A stretch of DNA of 64,000 nucleotides, taken from the NCBI RefSeq assembly GCF_900141835.1, contig NZ_FQZD01000010.1, positions 62,001 through 126,000 of the forward strand, written 5' to 3'. Numbering within the stretch: position 1 is the stretch's first letter; each line of letters opens with the position of its first letter. The stretch comes from Propionispora hippei DSM 15287 (GTDB lineage Bacteria; Bacillota; Negativicutes; Propionisporales; Propionisporaceae). A program made the position numbers and the translations under genes. The notes under the pieces were generated by a model that made no database searches, was not told where the DNA came from, and worked only from the letters and a program-made list of their open reading frames with translations. This document shows positions 1 through 10,086 of this stretch, piece after piece.

Positions 1-804
1 GCCAGCCAGGTGGCGCAGCAGGTTATCCGGCCTACCGGCCTGGTCGATCCGGAGATTGAGGTCCGGCCGATCAAGGGCCAGATGGACGATCTGCTGGGCG
101 AAATCAAGCTGCGGGCCGCCGTCAACGAGCGGGTGCTGATTACCACGCTGACTAAGAAAATGGCGGAGGATCTGACCGAATTTTTAAAGGAAACCGGTAT
201 CCGGGTGCGGTATTTGCATTCGGATATTGCCACCATTGAACGGGGCGAGATTATCCGGGATTTGCGGGCCGGCGTATTTGATGTGCTGATCGGCATCAAT
301 TTGCTGCGGGAAGGTCTGGATATGCCCGAGGTGTCGCTGGTTACCATTCTCGATGCCGACAAGGAAGGCTTTTTACGGTCCGAAACCTCGCTGATCCAGA
401 CGATCGGCCGGGCGGCCCGTAATGTCAACGGCAAGGTTATTCTTTATGCCGACCGGATTACCGATTCCATGCGGCGGGCCATTGCCGAGACCAACCGCCG
501 CCGCGATATTCAGGAGCAGTATAATACGCTGTACGGCATTACGCCCCAGACGGTGCAAAAGCGGGTTAAAGACCTGATTGAGACCACCAAGGTAGCCGAA
601 CTGCCGGCGGAATACAAGACCGACCGGATTGGTAATTTGAATAAACAAGAGATGCTGGAACTGGTCGGCAAGCTGGAAAAGGAAATGCGCGAAGCCTCCA
701 AGAAGCTGGAGTTCGAACGGGCCGCCGAGCTGCGCGACATGATTGTCGAGCTGAAGGAACGGGCCGGACAGCCTAAGCCGGCGGGCCGGAAGAAAGCAAA
801 ATAA
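1..804 (+). CDS. uvrB: UvrABC excinuclease subunit B, 3' part (5' end outside window)
   Basis: C-terminal 267 residues of UvrB, the DNA-damage-verifying helicase-like subunit of nucleotide excision repair. The reading frame is open from base 1, so the gene begins before the window. The second RecA-like domain is visible: [17 protein letters not shown], the motif V region ([14 protein letters not shown]) and the motif VI arginine finger (QTIGRAARN). The final 40 residues form a UVR domain ([12 protein letters not shown] type) that contacts UvrC, followed by a basic tail. uvrA follows after a short repeat-derived spacer, and uvrC lies further downstream on the same strand. Confidence 0.97.
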   Translation, partial: ASQVAQQVIRPTGLVDPEIEVRPIKGQMDDLLGEIKLRAAVNERVLITTLTKKMAEDLTEFLKETGIRVRYLHSDIATIERGEIIRDLRAGVFDVLIGINLLREGLDMPEVSLVTILDADKEGFLRSETSLIQTIGRAARNVNGKVILYADRITDSMRRAIAETNRRRDIQEQYNTLYGITPQTVQKRVKDLIETTKVAELPAEYKTDRIGNLNKQEMLELVGKLEKEMREASKKLEFERAAELRDMIVELKERAGQPKPAGRKKAK

Positions 805-811
805 CGATCAC

Positions 812-896
812 AGGAGAACCGCTGATTTTATGGGCCTGCCAGCCAGACGGAAAAAGATCCGTCAGGCTGCACCGGGTGAATTAATCAGTGGTTTCC
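812..896 (+). repeat. Family-1 hairpin repeat, internally deleted copy
   Basis: About 85 bp between uvrB and uvrA. It begins GGAGAACCGCTGATTTTAT and ends ATTAATCAGTGGTTTCC, the two ends being inverted repeats. Compared with the full copies at 37048 and 60157 it keeps both ends and the AGACGGAAAAAGATCCGTCAGG arm region but lacks the central 80 bp. It begins 8 bp after the uvrB stop codon. An open frame from 830 runs through it into uvrA, but that extension is repeat sequence rather than UvrA. Confidence 0.8.
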
Positions 897-931
897 GGCT
901 GATTGATCAAATACAGGGAAGGAATGCGAAA

Positions 932-3778
932 GTGAAGGAAAAGATTATCATAAAAGGTGCGAGACAGCACAATTTAAAAAATATTGATATTGAACTGCCA
1001 CGGGATCAACTGGTGGTAATTACCGGCCTGAGCGGGTCAGGCAAGTCCTCGCTGGCCTTTGATACCATTTATGCCGAAGGACAGAGGCGCTATGTCGAGT
1101 CGCTGTCGTCCTATGCCCGTCAGTTTCTCGGGCAGATGGACAAGCCGGATGTGGACTATATCGAAGGATTGTCGCCGGCCATTTCTATTGACCAGAAGAC
1201 CACCAGCCGTAACCCCCGTTCCACCGTGGGGACGGTTACCGAAATCTATGACTATTTGCGGCTCTTGTTTGCCCGGGCCGGGCGGCCCCATTGTCCCAAA
1301 TGCGGCCAGGCCATCAGTCAGCAGACGGTGGAGCAGATGGTCGATCAACTGACCGCGCTGCCGGAGGGGACCAAGCTGATTGTTATGGCTCCCGTGGTGC
1401 GAGGCAAAAAGGGCGAGCATCAAAAGATTCTCGAAGATATTCGGAAAAACGGCTATGTCCGGGTGCGAATTGACGGTCAGGTACAGGATGTGACCGACGA
1501 AATTGCGCTGGAAAAGAATAAAAAGCATACCATTGAAGTGGTGATTGACCGGCTGGTGGTGCGCGACGGAATCGGACAGCGGATGGCCGATTCGCTGGAA
1601 ACGGCGCTGCAACTGGGCAAAGGCGTGGTGTTGGTTGACTTGGTGGGCGATAAGGAAGTGACGTTCAGCCAGAATTTTGCCTGCGTGGATTGCGGCATCA
1701 GTCTACCGGAAATTGCGCCCCGTATGTTTTCCTTTAACAATCCTTTCGGCGCCTGCCCTGATTGCACCGGTTTGGGCAATAACATGGAAATTGACCCGTC
1801 GTTGGTCATTCCCGACGGCAGCAAGGCGTTTATTGACGGTGCGATCGCGGCGCTGAGCAAAAACCTGAATTCCTACTTTATGTGTCAGTTGGAAGCCGTG
1901 CTTACTCACCACGGCGCTTCGCTGTACAGTACCTGGGACAGTTTAAGTGAAGAGTTGAAGCAACTGATCATGAATGGCTCTCAGGAGGAGAAATTCACCT
2001 TTACCTATGAGAATATGTACGGCGAGACCAAGCGCTACCATCTGCCCTTTGAAGGAGTCATTCCCCTCTTAAACCGCCGTTACCGGGAGACAGCTTCCGA
2101 TTGGTCAAAGGAAGATATTGAGGAGTATATGAGCTCCAAGCCGTGCCCGGCCTGTAAAGGAGCGCGTCTCAAGCCGGAAACGCTGGCTATCCGGGTGGGC
2201 GGCAAGAATATTTATGAAGTGACTCGGCTGACCATCGTTGAGTGCCGGGATTTTTTTGCTGCTTTGGTGTTGACCGAACGGGAAATGACCATTGCCCGTC
2301 AAATTTTGAAGGAAATTAATGCCCGCCTGGGCTTTTTAGTCAATGTGGGTCTCGATTATCTGACGCTGGACCGGGCGGCCGGGACACTAAGCGGCGGCGA
2401 GGCGCAGCGTATTCGTCTGGCGACCCAGATCGGCTCCGGTCTGGTCGGTGTACTGTATATTCTGGACGAGCCCAGTATCGGACTGCATCAGCGGGACAAT
2501 AACCGGCTGCTGGCCACGCTCAAGCATTTAAGGGATGTAGGCAATACCCTGCTGGTAGTCGAGCATGACGAGGATACCATGTATGCCGCCGACCATATTG
2601 TTGACATCGGTCCGGCCGCCGGTTCCGGCGGCGGGCAGATCATCGCCCAGGGTACGGTGGAAGAGATTAAAGCTTGCCGGGATTCGGTAACCGGCCAGTA
2701 CCTGAGCGGCGTCAAATATATTCCCGTACCGGCTGTGCGGCGCAAGCCTAACGGCAAGTGGCTGGAAGTAGTCGGCGCCAGGGAAAATAACCTGAAAAAG
2801 ATCAACGTCAAGTTCCCTCTGGGTGTTTTTACCGCCGTGACCGGTGTTTCCGGGTCAGGCAAGAGTACGCTGGTTAATGAAATTTTATATAAAGGCCTGG
2901 CGTCCCGGCTGTATGGCGGCAGTCGCCAGCGTCCGGGCGAGCATAACGAAATTCGCGGTATTGAATATATTGACAAGATTATTGATATCGATCAGTCGCC
3001 GATCGGGCGGACGCCGCGCTCCAATCCGGCGACCTATACCAGCCTGTTTGACGTGATCCGCGACGTGTTCAGTCAGACGCCGGAGGCCAAGGTACGCGGC
3101 TACAAGCCGGGCCGCTTCAGCTTCAACGTGAAGGGCGGGCGGTGCGAGGCTTGCCGGGGCGACGGGATTATTAAGATTGAAATGCATTTTCTGCCTGACG
3201 TGTATGTTCCCTGTGAAGTATGCAAAGGGGCGCGCTATAACCGGGAAACGCTGGAGGTCAAGTATAAGGGCAAGAGCATCGCCCAGGTGCTGGATATGGT
3301 AGTTGACGAAGCGGTGGAGTTTTTTAAAAACATCCCGAAGATCCATCGCAAACTGCAAATCCTGCAGGATGTCGGTTTAGGGTATATTCAGTTGGGACAG
3401 CCGGCTACCACGCTGAGCGGCGGCGAGGCCCAGCGGGTCAAACTGGCTACCGAGCTGGCCCGCCGCAGCACCGGCAAGACGCTGTACATTCTTGACGAGC
3501 CGACCACCGGTCTGCACACGGCTGATATTCACCGCTTGCTGGAGGTGCTGCAGCGCCTGGTGGATGGCGGTGACAGCGTCGTGGTGATTGAACATAATCT
3601 GGACGTGATTAAAACGGCCGATTATTTGATTGACCTGGGGCCGGAGGGCGGTTCCGGCGGCGGCACTATTGTCGCCAAGGGAACGCCGGAGGATATTGCC
3701 GCCACTGCGGCATCTTATACCGGACAGTTTCTGGCACCGGTACTGGAACGGGGCATCCGGGAGGAACGGCAGGCATAA
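932..3778 (+). CDS. uvrA: UvrABC excinuclease subunit A
   Basis: UvrA dimer scans DNA for bulky lesions and loads UvrB. The protein has two ABC ATPase modules: Walker [11 protein letters not shown] near residue 33 and [10 protein letters not shown] near 637, with signatures [12 protein letters not shown] and [12 protein letters not shown]. Zinc-binding cysteine pairs are visible (CPKCG, CVDCG, CPACKG, CEACRG/CEVCKG). I start at GTG 932, preceded by AAGGA, giving 948 residues, the usual family length. An in-frame ATG at 830 would add 34 residues translated from a repeat element. A terminator hairpin follows the stop codon. Confidence 0.96.
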   Translation: MKEKIIIKGARQHNLKNIDIELPRDQLVVITGLSGSGKSSLAFDTIYAEGQRRYVESLSSYARQFLGQMDKPDVDYIEGLSPAISIDQKTTSRNPRSTVGTVTEIYDYLRLLFARAGRPHCPKCGQAISQQTVEQMVDQLTALPEGTKLIVMAPVVRGKKGEHQKILEDIRKNGYVRVRIDGQVQDVTDEIALEKNKKHTIEVVIDRLVVRDGIGQRMADSLETALQLGKGVVLVDLVGDKEVTFSQNFACVDCGISLPEIAPRMFSFNNPFGACPDCTGLGNNMEIDPSLVIPDGSKAFIDGAIAALSKNLNSYFMCQLEAVLTHHGASLYSTWDSLSEELKQLIMNGSQEEKFTFTYENMYGETKRYHLPFEGVIPLLNRRYRETASDWSKEDIEEYMSSKPCPACKGARLKPETLAIRVGGKNIYEVTRLTIVECRDFFAALVLTEREMTIARQILKEINARLGFLVNVGLDYLTLDRAAGTLSGGEAQRIRLATQIGSGLVGVLYILDEPSIGLHQRDNNRLLATLKHLRDVGNTLLVVEHDEDTMYAADHIVDIGPAAGSGGGQIIAQGTVEEIKACRDSVTGQYLSGVKYIPVPAVRRKPNGKWLEVVGARENNLKKINVKFPLGVFTAVTGVSGSGKSTLVNEILYKGLASRLYGGSRQRPGEHNEIRGIEYIDKIIDIDQSPIGRTPRSNPATYTSLFDVIRDVFSQTPEAKVRGYKPGRFSFNVKGGRCEACRGDGIIKIEMHFLPDVYVPCEVCKGARYNRETLEVKYKGKSIAQVLDMVVDEAVEFFKNIPKIHRKLQILQDVGLGYIQLGQPATTLSGGEAQRVKLATELARRSTGKTLYILDEPTTGLHTADIHRLLEVLQRLVDGGDSVVVIEHNLDVIKTADYLIDLGPEGGSGGGTIVAKGTPEDIAATAASYTGQFLAPVLERGIREERQA

Positions 3779-3780
3779 AA

Positions 3781-3824
3781 AACAGGCTGTTCCAAATCAC
3801 TTGGTTTGGAACAGCCTGTTTATA
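3781..3824 (+). terminator. Hairpin terminator after uvrA
   Basis: Inverted repeat AACAGGCTGTTCCAAA / TTTGGAACAGCCTGTT starts 2 bp after the uvrA stop codon. The T-tract is short, and the flanking A and T runs make it usable from either side. Confidence 0.75.
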
Positions 3825-3839
3825 TGGCGAAATAGCATG

Positions 3840-4110
3840 TCGTCCCTTTGCCATTGCCACAAAGGGAGGCAAAAGGCTAGGCCTGTTCTCCCAAAAACTT
3901 AAGAAAAGACTTGGCTTGTGTCGAGTCCCTAGGGACGAAGACACAAGCCTTAGTCGTCCTTACTTATGATCAGAAAGTCCTAAAATCCGTAGACTCGCTT
4001 CGCTCAAACAGCAATCCAAAGGGCACAGGCGGATTTCTTAACGGAAGCCGGTAATTTTTCATCCTGCGGAACGTATGTTTCCGGAAAAAGTCAACGGAGA
4101 GAACGAAAGA
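3840..4110. repeat. Family-3 repeat, copy A
   Basis: Intergenic block between convergent uvrA and accC. A 110 bp core (3980-4088), starting TAAAATCCGTAGACTCGC and ending near TTTCCGGAAAA, matches 40902-41009 at roughly 90 percent by eye. Both copies also share an upstream TCCCTTTG-type hairpin and the AGGCCTGT..TCC segment. This copy has about 60 extra bases with their own hairpin (GGCTTGTGTCGAGTCC / GGACGAAGACACAAGCC). No coding gene is supported here. Confidence 0.75.
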
Positions 4111-4133
4111 CCGAAATAAATTGTGATATAGAC

Positions 4134-4173
4134 GCAAAAAAACGCAGGCAAGCTGGAGTAGCTTGCCTGCGTT
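4134..4173 (-). terminator. Terminator of accC
   Basis: Stem AACGCAGGCAAGCT / AGCTTGCCTGCGTT. The A-run on its left side becomes a T-run when read on the minus strand, directly after the accC stop codon. Confidence 0.85.
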
Positions 4174-4181
4174 GGCTTATA

Positions 4182-5519
4182 TTAATCTTCGGAGGAAGGT
4201 GTCATCCGTTTGGCGATGAACTGGGTGTCAATATCGCCGCTGCAGAAATAGGGATTATCCAGCAGCTTCCGGTGAAAATCAATAGTGGTTTTCACGCCGA
4301 CAATCCGGAATTCGGATAAGGCCCGCCGCATGGTCTTAATGGCGTCGCCGCGGGTTCGGCCGCAGGTAATGATTTTGGCGATCATCGAGTCATAGTACGG
4401 CTGGACAATCGAGCCGGTGCAGACGCCGTCGTCTACCCGGACATTGGGACCGCCGGGCTGGTGATAAAAGGTGATTTCACCGGGCGAAGGCAGGAAGAAA
4501 TTATCAGGGTCTTCTGCGTTAATCCGGCATTCAATGGCATGACAGTTAAACTTCATGTATTCCTGACGGATGGGCAGCGGATCGCCGGCGGCGATGCGAA
4601 GCTGCGTCTTCACCAGGTCCACGCCGGTGGTGATTTCAGTAATGGCGTGCTCCACCTGGATACGGGGATTGATTTCCATGAAATAAAATTCACAGGTGTT
4701 TTTGTCCATCAGGAATTCGACAGTGCCAATGTTGGTATAATTGGCGCTTTTGGCTGCCCGGATGGCCAGGGCTCCCACCTTTTGACGCATTTCCGGCGTG
4801 ATGACGCAGGAAGGCGCTTCTTCCAGAATTTTCTGATTGCGCCGCTGAATGGAGCATTCCCGTTCTCCAAGATGAATGATGTCGCCGTAGTTGTCGGCCA
4901 CGATCTGTACTTCGATATGGCGGGCATTGGCGATATATTTTTCTAAATAAAAGCCGGCAGTGGTAAAATCAATTTTGAGCGCCGCCGTGTGAATATCCGC
5001 TTCATTTTGGGCCACGAACATGGATTTGCCGCCGCCGCCGGCAATCGGTTTGATAATCACGGGATAGCCTATTTTGGCTGCCGTGCTGACTGCCTCTTCC
5101 AGGCTGTGGACAGGATCGCTGCCAAGGGCCATCGGCAAGCCAGCCTGTTTCATCAGTTCGCGGGCCGCATCCTTGTTGCCCACTTTGCGGATAGTTTCCG
5201 GACGGGGACCGACAAACACAAAGCCGGCTTTAATGACAGCCTCGGCAAAGTCGGCGTTTTCCGATAAAAAGCCATAACCGGGGTGAATGGCGTCTACTTC
5301 GGCCAGTTGAGCCGCATCTAAAATAGCGGCCACATTGAGATAACTGCGGGTGGCGTCGGCCGGGCCAATATTGATGGCCTGATCTGCCAGCTTTACATGT
5401 ACCGCATCGGCATCTGCACTGGAATAGACAGCGACTGTTTCAACTCCCAGCTCCTGGCAGGCCCGGATGATTCGTATCGCGATTTCACCGCGATTGGCAA
5501 TTAATACACGCTTGAACAT
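4182..5519 (-). CDS. accC: Biotin carboxylase subunit (acetyl-CoA carboxylase type)
   Basis: ATP-grasp enzyme of 445 residues that carboxylates the biotin on a carrier protein, supplying acetyl-CoA carboxylase or a related carboxylase. Visible features: N-terminal MFKRVLIANRGEIAIRIIRA, the ATP-grasp glycine loop PIAGGGGKSM, ERECSIQRRNQK, and MEINPRIQVEHAITE with metal-binding and catalytic residues. The length matches AccC and there is no fused biotin or carboxyltransferase domain. It stands alone: no accB or accA/D is adjacent, so its carrier must be encoded elsewhere. An AGGTC-type ribosome site precedes the ATG. Pyruvate carboxylase subunit A is a less likely alternative. Confidence 0.92.
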   Translation of the reverse strand: MFKRVLIANRGEIAIRIIRACQELGVETVAVYSSADADAVHVKLADQAINIGPADATRSYLNVAAILDAAQLAEVDAIHPGYGFLSENADFAEAVIKAGFVFVGPRPETIRKVGNKDAARELMKQAGLPMALGSDPVHSLEEAVSTAAKIGYPVIIKPIAGGGGKSMFVAQNEADIHTAALKIDFTTAGFYLEKYIANARHIEVQIVADNYGDIIHLGERECSIQRRNQKILEEAPSCVITPEMRQKVGALAIRAAKSANYTNIGTVEFLMDKNTCEFYFMEINPRIQVEHAITEITTGVDLVKTQLRIAAGDPLPIRQEYMKFNCHAIECRINAEDPDNFFLPSPGEITFYHQPGGPNVRVDDGVCTGSIVQPYYDSMIAKIITCGRTRGDAIKTMRRALSEFRIVGVKTTIDFHRKLLDNPYFCSGDIDTQFIAKRMTPSSED

Positions 5520-5762
5520 CGGTATAGACCTCCCATTTGCAGTCTTAGTATGCCCGGTTGTTAGATTCGCAACCAGACTCTAACGGAGACATTATAGATG
5601 ATTGGCGGCATTTATACAAGCGGTTTTACACATGTATACAATGAACTTATGGGATAATTTTATATAGCGGGTGAGCAACTGGCAAAACGCAGCAATTGCT
5701 GGTACAATGACAATACAGACGGCAGCGGCACGAATGACGCAGTCCCTGCCGGGGAGGAATGC

Positions 5763-7577
5763 ATGCATACTGATTTAACGGAAAAACTGTCCCATTTGCC
5801 TGATCAGCCAGGCGTTTACCTGATGAAGGACGACCAGGGAAAGATTATTTATGTCGGCAAAGCGGTGGTGCTGAAAAACCGGGTTCGCTCCTATTTTCAG
5901 TCCAGTCGCAATCATTCGCCGAAGGTGCGGTCCATGGTGGCCCGCATTGCCGACTTAGAATATATTGTAACCGCTTCCGAGATGGAGGCGCTTATTTTAG
6001 AATGCAACCTGATCAAAAAACATCGCCCTAAATATAATATCAGCTTGCGGGACGACAAAAGTTTCCCTTATATTAAGGTCACTCTGAACGAATCCTTTCC
6101 CAGAGTGTATGCCACCCGTAAGGTGGTGAAAGACGGTGCCCGCTATTTCGGTCCTTATACCAATGCGGGAGCGGTGCACGAAACGCTGAAGCTGTTAAAA
6201 AGGTTGTTTCCGCTGCGGACCTGCCGGCGGCTGGACGCGCCGCGTCCCTGTTTGCAGTACCATATCAAACGCTGCCTGGCGCCTTGCGCCGGCAAGGTGG
6301 ATGAAGTTGAGTACGGCGACATGATTAAGGCAGTCTGCCTGTTTTTGGAAGGGCGCAGCGAGGATATGGTGAAAAGCCTGCGCCGGAAAATGGAGCAGGC
6401 CGCGGAAAATCTGGAATTTGAGCAGGCTGCCCGGCTGCGTGATCAATTGCAGGCGGTGGAGAAGATTACAGAAAAACAAAATATCGTAACAGGCGCCGGC
6501 GACCAGGATGCGATAGGCTTGGCCCGGTCGGCCGCCGGTATCTGCGTCCAGGTATTCTTTATCCGCAGCGGCAAAATGGTGGGGCGGGATCATTTCCTGC
6601 TCAGCGGCGGCGAGGAGGAAGAAGATGCCGATTTGTTGACGGCTTTTCTCAAGCAATATTATAGCCAGTCCACCTTTATACCCCGCGAAATTTTGCTGCC
6701 TCTGGAACTGGCCGAACAGGAACTGCTGACCGAGTGGTTGAGCGGCCTGCGGGTCGGCAAGGTATGGCTGGAGGTGCCCAAGCGAGGCACGAAGAAGGAT
6801 CTGGTTCAGATGGCGGCAGGCAACGCTTTGCTGGTGCTTAACGAACAGGCGCTTAAAATTCAGGATCAGGCCGACCGCACCGAGGGCGCCGTCCGCGAAT
6901 TGGGCCGCTACCTGGCGATGGACGGCCTGCCGGAGCGCATCGAATGTTTTGACATTTCTCATATTCAGGGGGCGGAAACGGTGGCGTCCATGGTCGTTTT
7001 TGAAGGCGGCCTGCCCAAGAAGGAGGACTACCGGCGGTTTAAGCTGCGTACGGTGGAGGGCAAGCCGGACGATTTCAAGTCTATGCAGGAGGTGGTGGGA
7101 CGGCGCTACAGGGGCGGCAACGCTCCCATGCCCGACCTCATCATCATTGACGGCGGCAAGGGGCAGCTCAGTTCGGCCCTGGAGATTATTCGCGGCGCCG
7201 GTCTGCATGAGGTTATGGTGGTTGGCCTGGCCAAAGAGTTCGAGTATATTTTCCGGGAGGGTGACAGCGATCCGTTGATTTTGCCGCGCCACTCCCAGTC
7301 GCTCTATCTGGTGCAGCGCATCCGGGATGAAGCCCATCGCTTTGCCATCACTTATCACCGGAAATTACGGTCGAAGCGGAACATGGTGTCGGTACTTGAC
7401 CACATTCCGGGAATCGGGGAGAAACGCCGCAAGGCGCTGTGGCAGGAATTCGGCAGTCTGGCTAAGATCAAACAGGCCGCGGTGGAAGAACTGGCGGCGG
7501 CACCGGGCATGACCCGGCCGGCGGCGGAAGCGGTTTATGCCTTTTTTCGCCGTGATCCGGCGGCGCCGAATGCATAG
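5763..7577 (+). CDS. uvrC: UvrABC excinuclease subunit C
   Basis: UvrC makes the 3' and 5' incisions around a lesion bound by UvrB. The 604 residues carry, in order, a GIY-YIG nuclease (GVYLMKDDQGKIIYVGKA, residues about 17-35), a UVR motif (LEFEQAARLRDQL near 220), the RNase H-like C-terminal nuclease (ECFDISHIQG, IIIDGGKGQL) and a helix-hairpin-helix (IPGIGEKRRKALWQEFG). Start ATG 5763 is preceded by GGGGAGG. It is divergent from accC and lies 2 kb after uvrA. Confidence 0.96.
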   Translation: MHTDLTEKLSHLPDQPGVYLMKDDQGKIIYVGKAVVLKNRVRSYFQSSRNHSPKVRSMVARIADLEYIVTASEMEALILECNLIKKHRPKYNISLRDDKSFPYIKVTLNESFPRVYATRKVVKDGARYFGPYTNAGAVHETLKLLKRLFPLRTCRRLDAPRPCLQYHIKRCLAPCAGKVDEVEYGDMIKAVCLFLEGRSEDMVKSLRRKMEQAAENLEFEQAARLRDQLQAVEKITEKQNIVTGAGDQDAIGLARSAAGICVQVFFIRSGKMVGRDHFLLSGGEEEEDADLLTAFLKQYYSQSTFIPREILLPLELAEQELLTEWLSGLRVGKVWLEVPKRGTKKDLVQMAAGNALLVLNEQALKIQDQADRTEGAVRELGRYLAMDGLPERIECFDISHIQGAETVASMVVFEGGLPKKEDYRRFKLRTVEGKPDDFKSMQEVVGRRYRGGNAPMPDLIIIDGGKGQLSSALEIIRGAGLHEVMVVGLAKEFEYIFREGDSDPLILPRHSQSLYLVQRIRDEAHRFAITYHRKLRSKRNMVSVLDHIPGIGEKRRKALWQEFGSLAKIKQAAVEELAAAPGMTRPAAEAVYAFFRRDPAAPNA

Positions 7578-8012
7578 TATGATAACTCCAAATTAAGCCA
7601 TACTAGTAGTGAACGGGGTTCGTCATGGTTGAGCCAAGAGCGGTGCCGGGTTTCAAAGGGAGCTCGGCATGGTTCGGCCAAAGATTGCTGTCGGGTCTGG
7701 CGGCTCGGCAGCAGTCGGCGGGAAGATCGTCAGCGGTTCCGTAAGGCTGTGCGGCAGCCCAACTGTTGTCGCGGGGTCGAAAGGGATGGCTGGCGGTCGA
7801 GTCAAGATCGTCCGGGGTGCCGGAGGGTCACCGGGACGACCGCTACAAAGGGTCTGTCGCAGTTTGGCGATTGCGGCAGGCTCGGCAGGTATTCCGGGCG
7901 GTCGGGCAAAGGCCGGTGGCAGTGGCAAAATGCTTGTGCGCGGTCGAAAGATTGCGTATAGGTGTGTAGCGATTGCCATTGACCGGCGCGCAGATCATGG
8001 CGGGCTCTTTTC
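7578..8012. other. G-rich, quasi-repetitive stretch without a convincing gene
   Basis: Purine- and G-rich sequence in which AAAG/AAGA tracts recur about every 20-60 bases, separated by TCGG/GGTC-rich segments. Open frames exist on both strands simply because stops are rare. The best (7669-8055, Gly/Ala/Val-rich, with an AAAGGGAG before its ATG) runs through the terminator at 8013 and resembles no family I know. It may be a decayed repeat or an untranslated RNA ending at that terminator. Confidence 0.4.
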
Positions 8013-8047
8013 GGGAAGCGGGAGACTGTTCTCCCGCTTCCCTTTTT
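8013..8047 (+). terminator. Strong intrinsic terminator
   Basis: 13 bp stem GGGAAGCGGGAGA / TCTCCCGCTTCCC with a 4-base loop, followed by TTTTT. It lies 435 bp after uvrC, so it ends either a long uvrC 3' UTR or an unannotated transcript. Confidence 0.85.
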
Positions 8048-8383
8048 GTCATTAGCTCTACCGATTGCCGGCTGGAGAGAAAGGCAGGACGAAAGCCACG
8101 CGGCTTCGACCGCATAGCCACCGGCAGGCGGGATACACTAGTACTGGCACCGGGCCGGCCGTAACCCGGTGGAATTGATGGTGGAAGACTCTGACGGCTG
8201 TAGGGCGCGTGGCGGCAATGCGGCGGTTTACGGAAAATGGCCGGCTCTATTCCAGGGCTTAGGCTTGTACCGTTAGCCGTTATCGGCGGCAGAATCGGTT
8301 AAGCATTGTCAAGCAGGCTGAAATAGTAGTAAAATAGAGAGGCAAAGGAAACATTAAAAAAGGGAGGTTGACTTTACCGCATT
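8048..8383. promoter_or_regulatory. Intergenic region with probable lemA promoter
   Basis: No gene is visible. A -35 TTGTCA at 8306 and -10 TAAAAT at 8330, 18 bp apart, lie just upstream of lemA. The AGGGAGG ribosome site is at about 8361. Confidence 0.55.
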
Positions 8384-8938
8384 ATGAATAAAGCAGGATG
8401 GATTGTACTTGTAGTCATTGCCCTGGTGGTTGTCTGGGGCGTGAGTGCTTATAATGGCCTGATCAGTTTAAATGAGCAGGTTAACGGGAAATGGAGTCAG
8501 ATTGATAACCAATTGCAACGGCGGACCGATTTGATTCCCAACTTGGTAAATACGGTCAAAGGCTATGCCGCCCATGAACAGGCTGCCATTCAGGCTGTAG
8601 CTGACGCCAGGGCCAAACTGGCCGGGGCGCAGGGACCTGCTGCCAAGGCGCAGGCCGATGCCGAGGTCAATAGTGCTTTAAGCCGTCTGCTGGTTGTTGC
8701 CGAAAATTATCCGAATCTAAAGGCTGACCGGAATTTTCTCGCCCTGCAGGACGAGCTGAGCGGCACGGAGAACCGGATTGCGGTGGCCCGCAAGGACTAT
8801 AACGACGCGGTGCAAGTGTACAATGTAAAAATCCGGTCGTTGCCGACCAGTATTTTTGCCGGCATCATCGGCTTTGGTCCCAAGGAATATTTCAAGGTGG
8901 AAGAAGGAGCGAAACAGGTGCCTTCGGTCCAGTTTTAG
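8384..8938 (+). CDS. lemA: LemA family membrane protein
   Basis: 184 residues with one N-terminal membrane segment (GWIVLVVIALVVVWGVSAYN, residues 5-24), then the family's NEQVNGKWSQIDNQLQRRTDLIPNLVNTVKGYA and a helical coiled region. LemA proteins form a four-helix bundle outside the membrane. Their biochemical role is not well defined, and they often sit beside TPM-domain proteins, as here. It probably forms an operon with the gene at 9039. Confidence 0.9.
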   Translation: MNKAGWIVLVVIALVVVWGVSAYNGLISLNEQVNGKWSQIDNQLQRRTDLIPNLVNTVKGYAAHEQAAIQAVADARAKLAGAQGPAAKAQADAEVNSALSRLLVVAENYPNLKADRNFLALQDELSGTENRIAVARKDYNDAVQVYNVKIRSLPTSIFAGIIGFGPKEYFKVEEGAKQVPSVQF

Positions 8939-9038
8939 CGAGCACTGCCAACTCTGACGCACAAAGATGATGACGGGGAAAATTATCAACTTCTGTTTGC
9001 AGGTTGGTGGAGTACTAGCGCGAAAACGGAGGATTTTT

Positions 9039-9812
9039 ATGAAAAAATGGCTGGCTTGTCTGTTGGCGGGTGCTTTGCTGGTCATCGCGGCCGTAGCCTG
9101 GGCGCAGCCACAGATACCGCCCGCTCCCGCGAACAATGTATATGTGCAGGATAACGCCGGGGTGTTGACCAGCGCCACCAAAAACCGCATTAACGAGGTC
9201 GGGAGCTATCTGCAGGAAAAGACCACGGCCAAGCTGATGGCGGTGACGGTGAAGAGCTTTGGCGATGCCGCGCCGGAGGAATATGGACTGGCTATACTGC
9301 GCCAATGGGGCGTAGGTGATAAGGAACGAAACAACGGTGTCGTTCTTGTGGTTGCCACCGAGGACCGCAAAGCCAGAATCGAAGTGGGCTATGGCCTGGA
9401 AGGGGCCCTGCCTGATGCGAAAACCGGGCGGATTCAGGATGAGTACATGCTGCCTTTTTTTCGCCAGCAGGACTATGATAAGGGAATCTTGAACGGCTAT
9501 CTGGCTTTGGCCAGCGTTACGGCCGCCGAATACGGCCTGGAGCTTCCCGCTGGCAGCAAAGGAGTGGCAAAGAGCGGTGCCGTACACCAGGACTCTGCCT
9601 GGGCGGTGCTGCCCTGGTGGATGAAAGCCGTGGCGGCAGGCTTGCTGTTGCTGCTGTTTATCTTTGACTGGGTGTTTCTGGGCGGCAGCATTACCTGGCT
9701 GCTGTTGTCGCTGCTGCGGTTCCGCGGCGGCGGTGGTGGTGGCGGCTCGGGCGGTCGCGGTGGATTTGGCGGCGGCTCAGGCGGTGGCGGCGGTTCCAGC
9801 CGAAACTGGTAA
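9039..9812 (+). CDS. TPM-domain (YgcG-like) exported protein with glycine-rich tail
   Basis: 257 residues. A signal peptide ([22 protein letters not shown]) is followed by a TPM domain ([21 protein letters not shown] ... [19 protein letters not shown]), a membrane segment near 205-235 and a C-terminal run of Gly/Ser with Arg. This matches the YgcG family that accompanies lemA. ATG 9039 is chosen because of the GGAGG just upstream; a longer frame to 8967 has no ribosome site. It is a membrane or periplasmic protein of unclear function, possibly in photosystem-type repair or phosphatase activity as proposed for TPM domains. Confidence 0.88.
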   Translation: MKKWLACLLAGALLVIAAVAWAQPQIPPAPANNVYVQDNAGVLTSATKNRINEVGSYLQEKTTAKLMAVTVKSFGDAAPEEYGLAILRQWGVGDKERNNGVVLVVATEDRKARIEVGYGLEGALPDAKTGRIQDEYMLPFFRQQDYDKGILNGYLALASVTAAEYGLELPAGSKGVAKSGAVHQDSAWAVLPWWMKAVAAGLLLLLFIFDWVFLGGSITWLLLSLLRFRGGGGGGGSGGRGGFGGGSGGGGGSSRNW

Positions 9813-9916
9813 GGAACGGGACGCCCTTAGATGGTAGCAGGCGCGCTGTTGTGACCGGTTTGGCCGGACACCGCGGTTTGTGCTCCTATAATAAAATTGA
9901 GAAGGGGATGTTTACG

Positions 9917-10075
9917 ATGGCAAAATGGGTATGTACAGTATGTAATTATGTGTATGATGAAGAGGTAGGCGATCCGGACGGCGGTATTGCGCCGGGAACT
10001 CGTTTTGAAGACATTCCGGACGACTGGGTTTGCCCCCTCTGTGGCGTGGGCAAGGATCAGTTTGAACAGCAATAA
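9917..10075 (+). CDS. Rubredoxin
   Basis: Small iron protein of 52 residues with the two knuckles CTVCN and CPLCG that hold one Fe, and the conserved Y(D/E)-rich and DDWVCP segments. It transfers single electrons, in anaerobes often to oxygen- or superoxide-detoxifying enzymes. None of those partners is next to it. Start 9917 gives MAKWVCTVC; an in-frame ATG at 9908 would add three residues. It is followed by a bidirectional terminator. Confidence 0.96.
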   Translation: MAKWVCTVCNYVYDEEVGDPDGGIAPGTRFEDIPDDWVCPLCGVGKDQFEQQ

Positions 10076-10086
10076 ATACATACGAT

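Noticed and set aside
3840-4110. CRISPR-like array or tRNA in the uvrA-accC gap
   Set aside because: Only hairpins and a two-copy dispersed repeat are present; no regular direct repeats with spacers and no cloverleaf.
5680-5712. Possible sigma-54 promoter (TGGCA..TTGC) upstream of uvrC
   Set aside because: Spacing between the GG and GC elements is too long for a -24/-12 site.
7669-8055. Glycine/alanine-rich open frame of 128 codons with a plausible ribosome site
   Set aside because: It runs through a strong terminator, competes with open frames on both strands in G-rich sequence and resembles no family.
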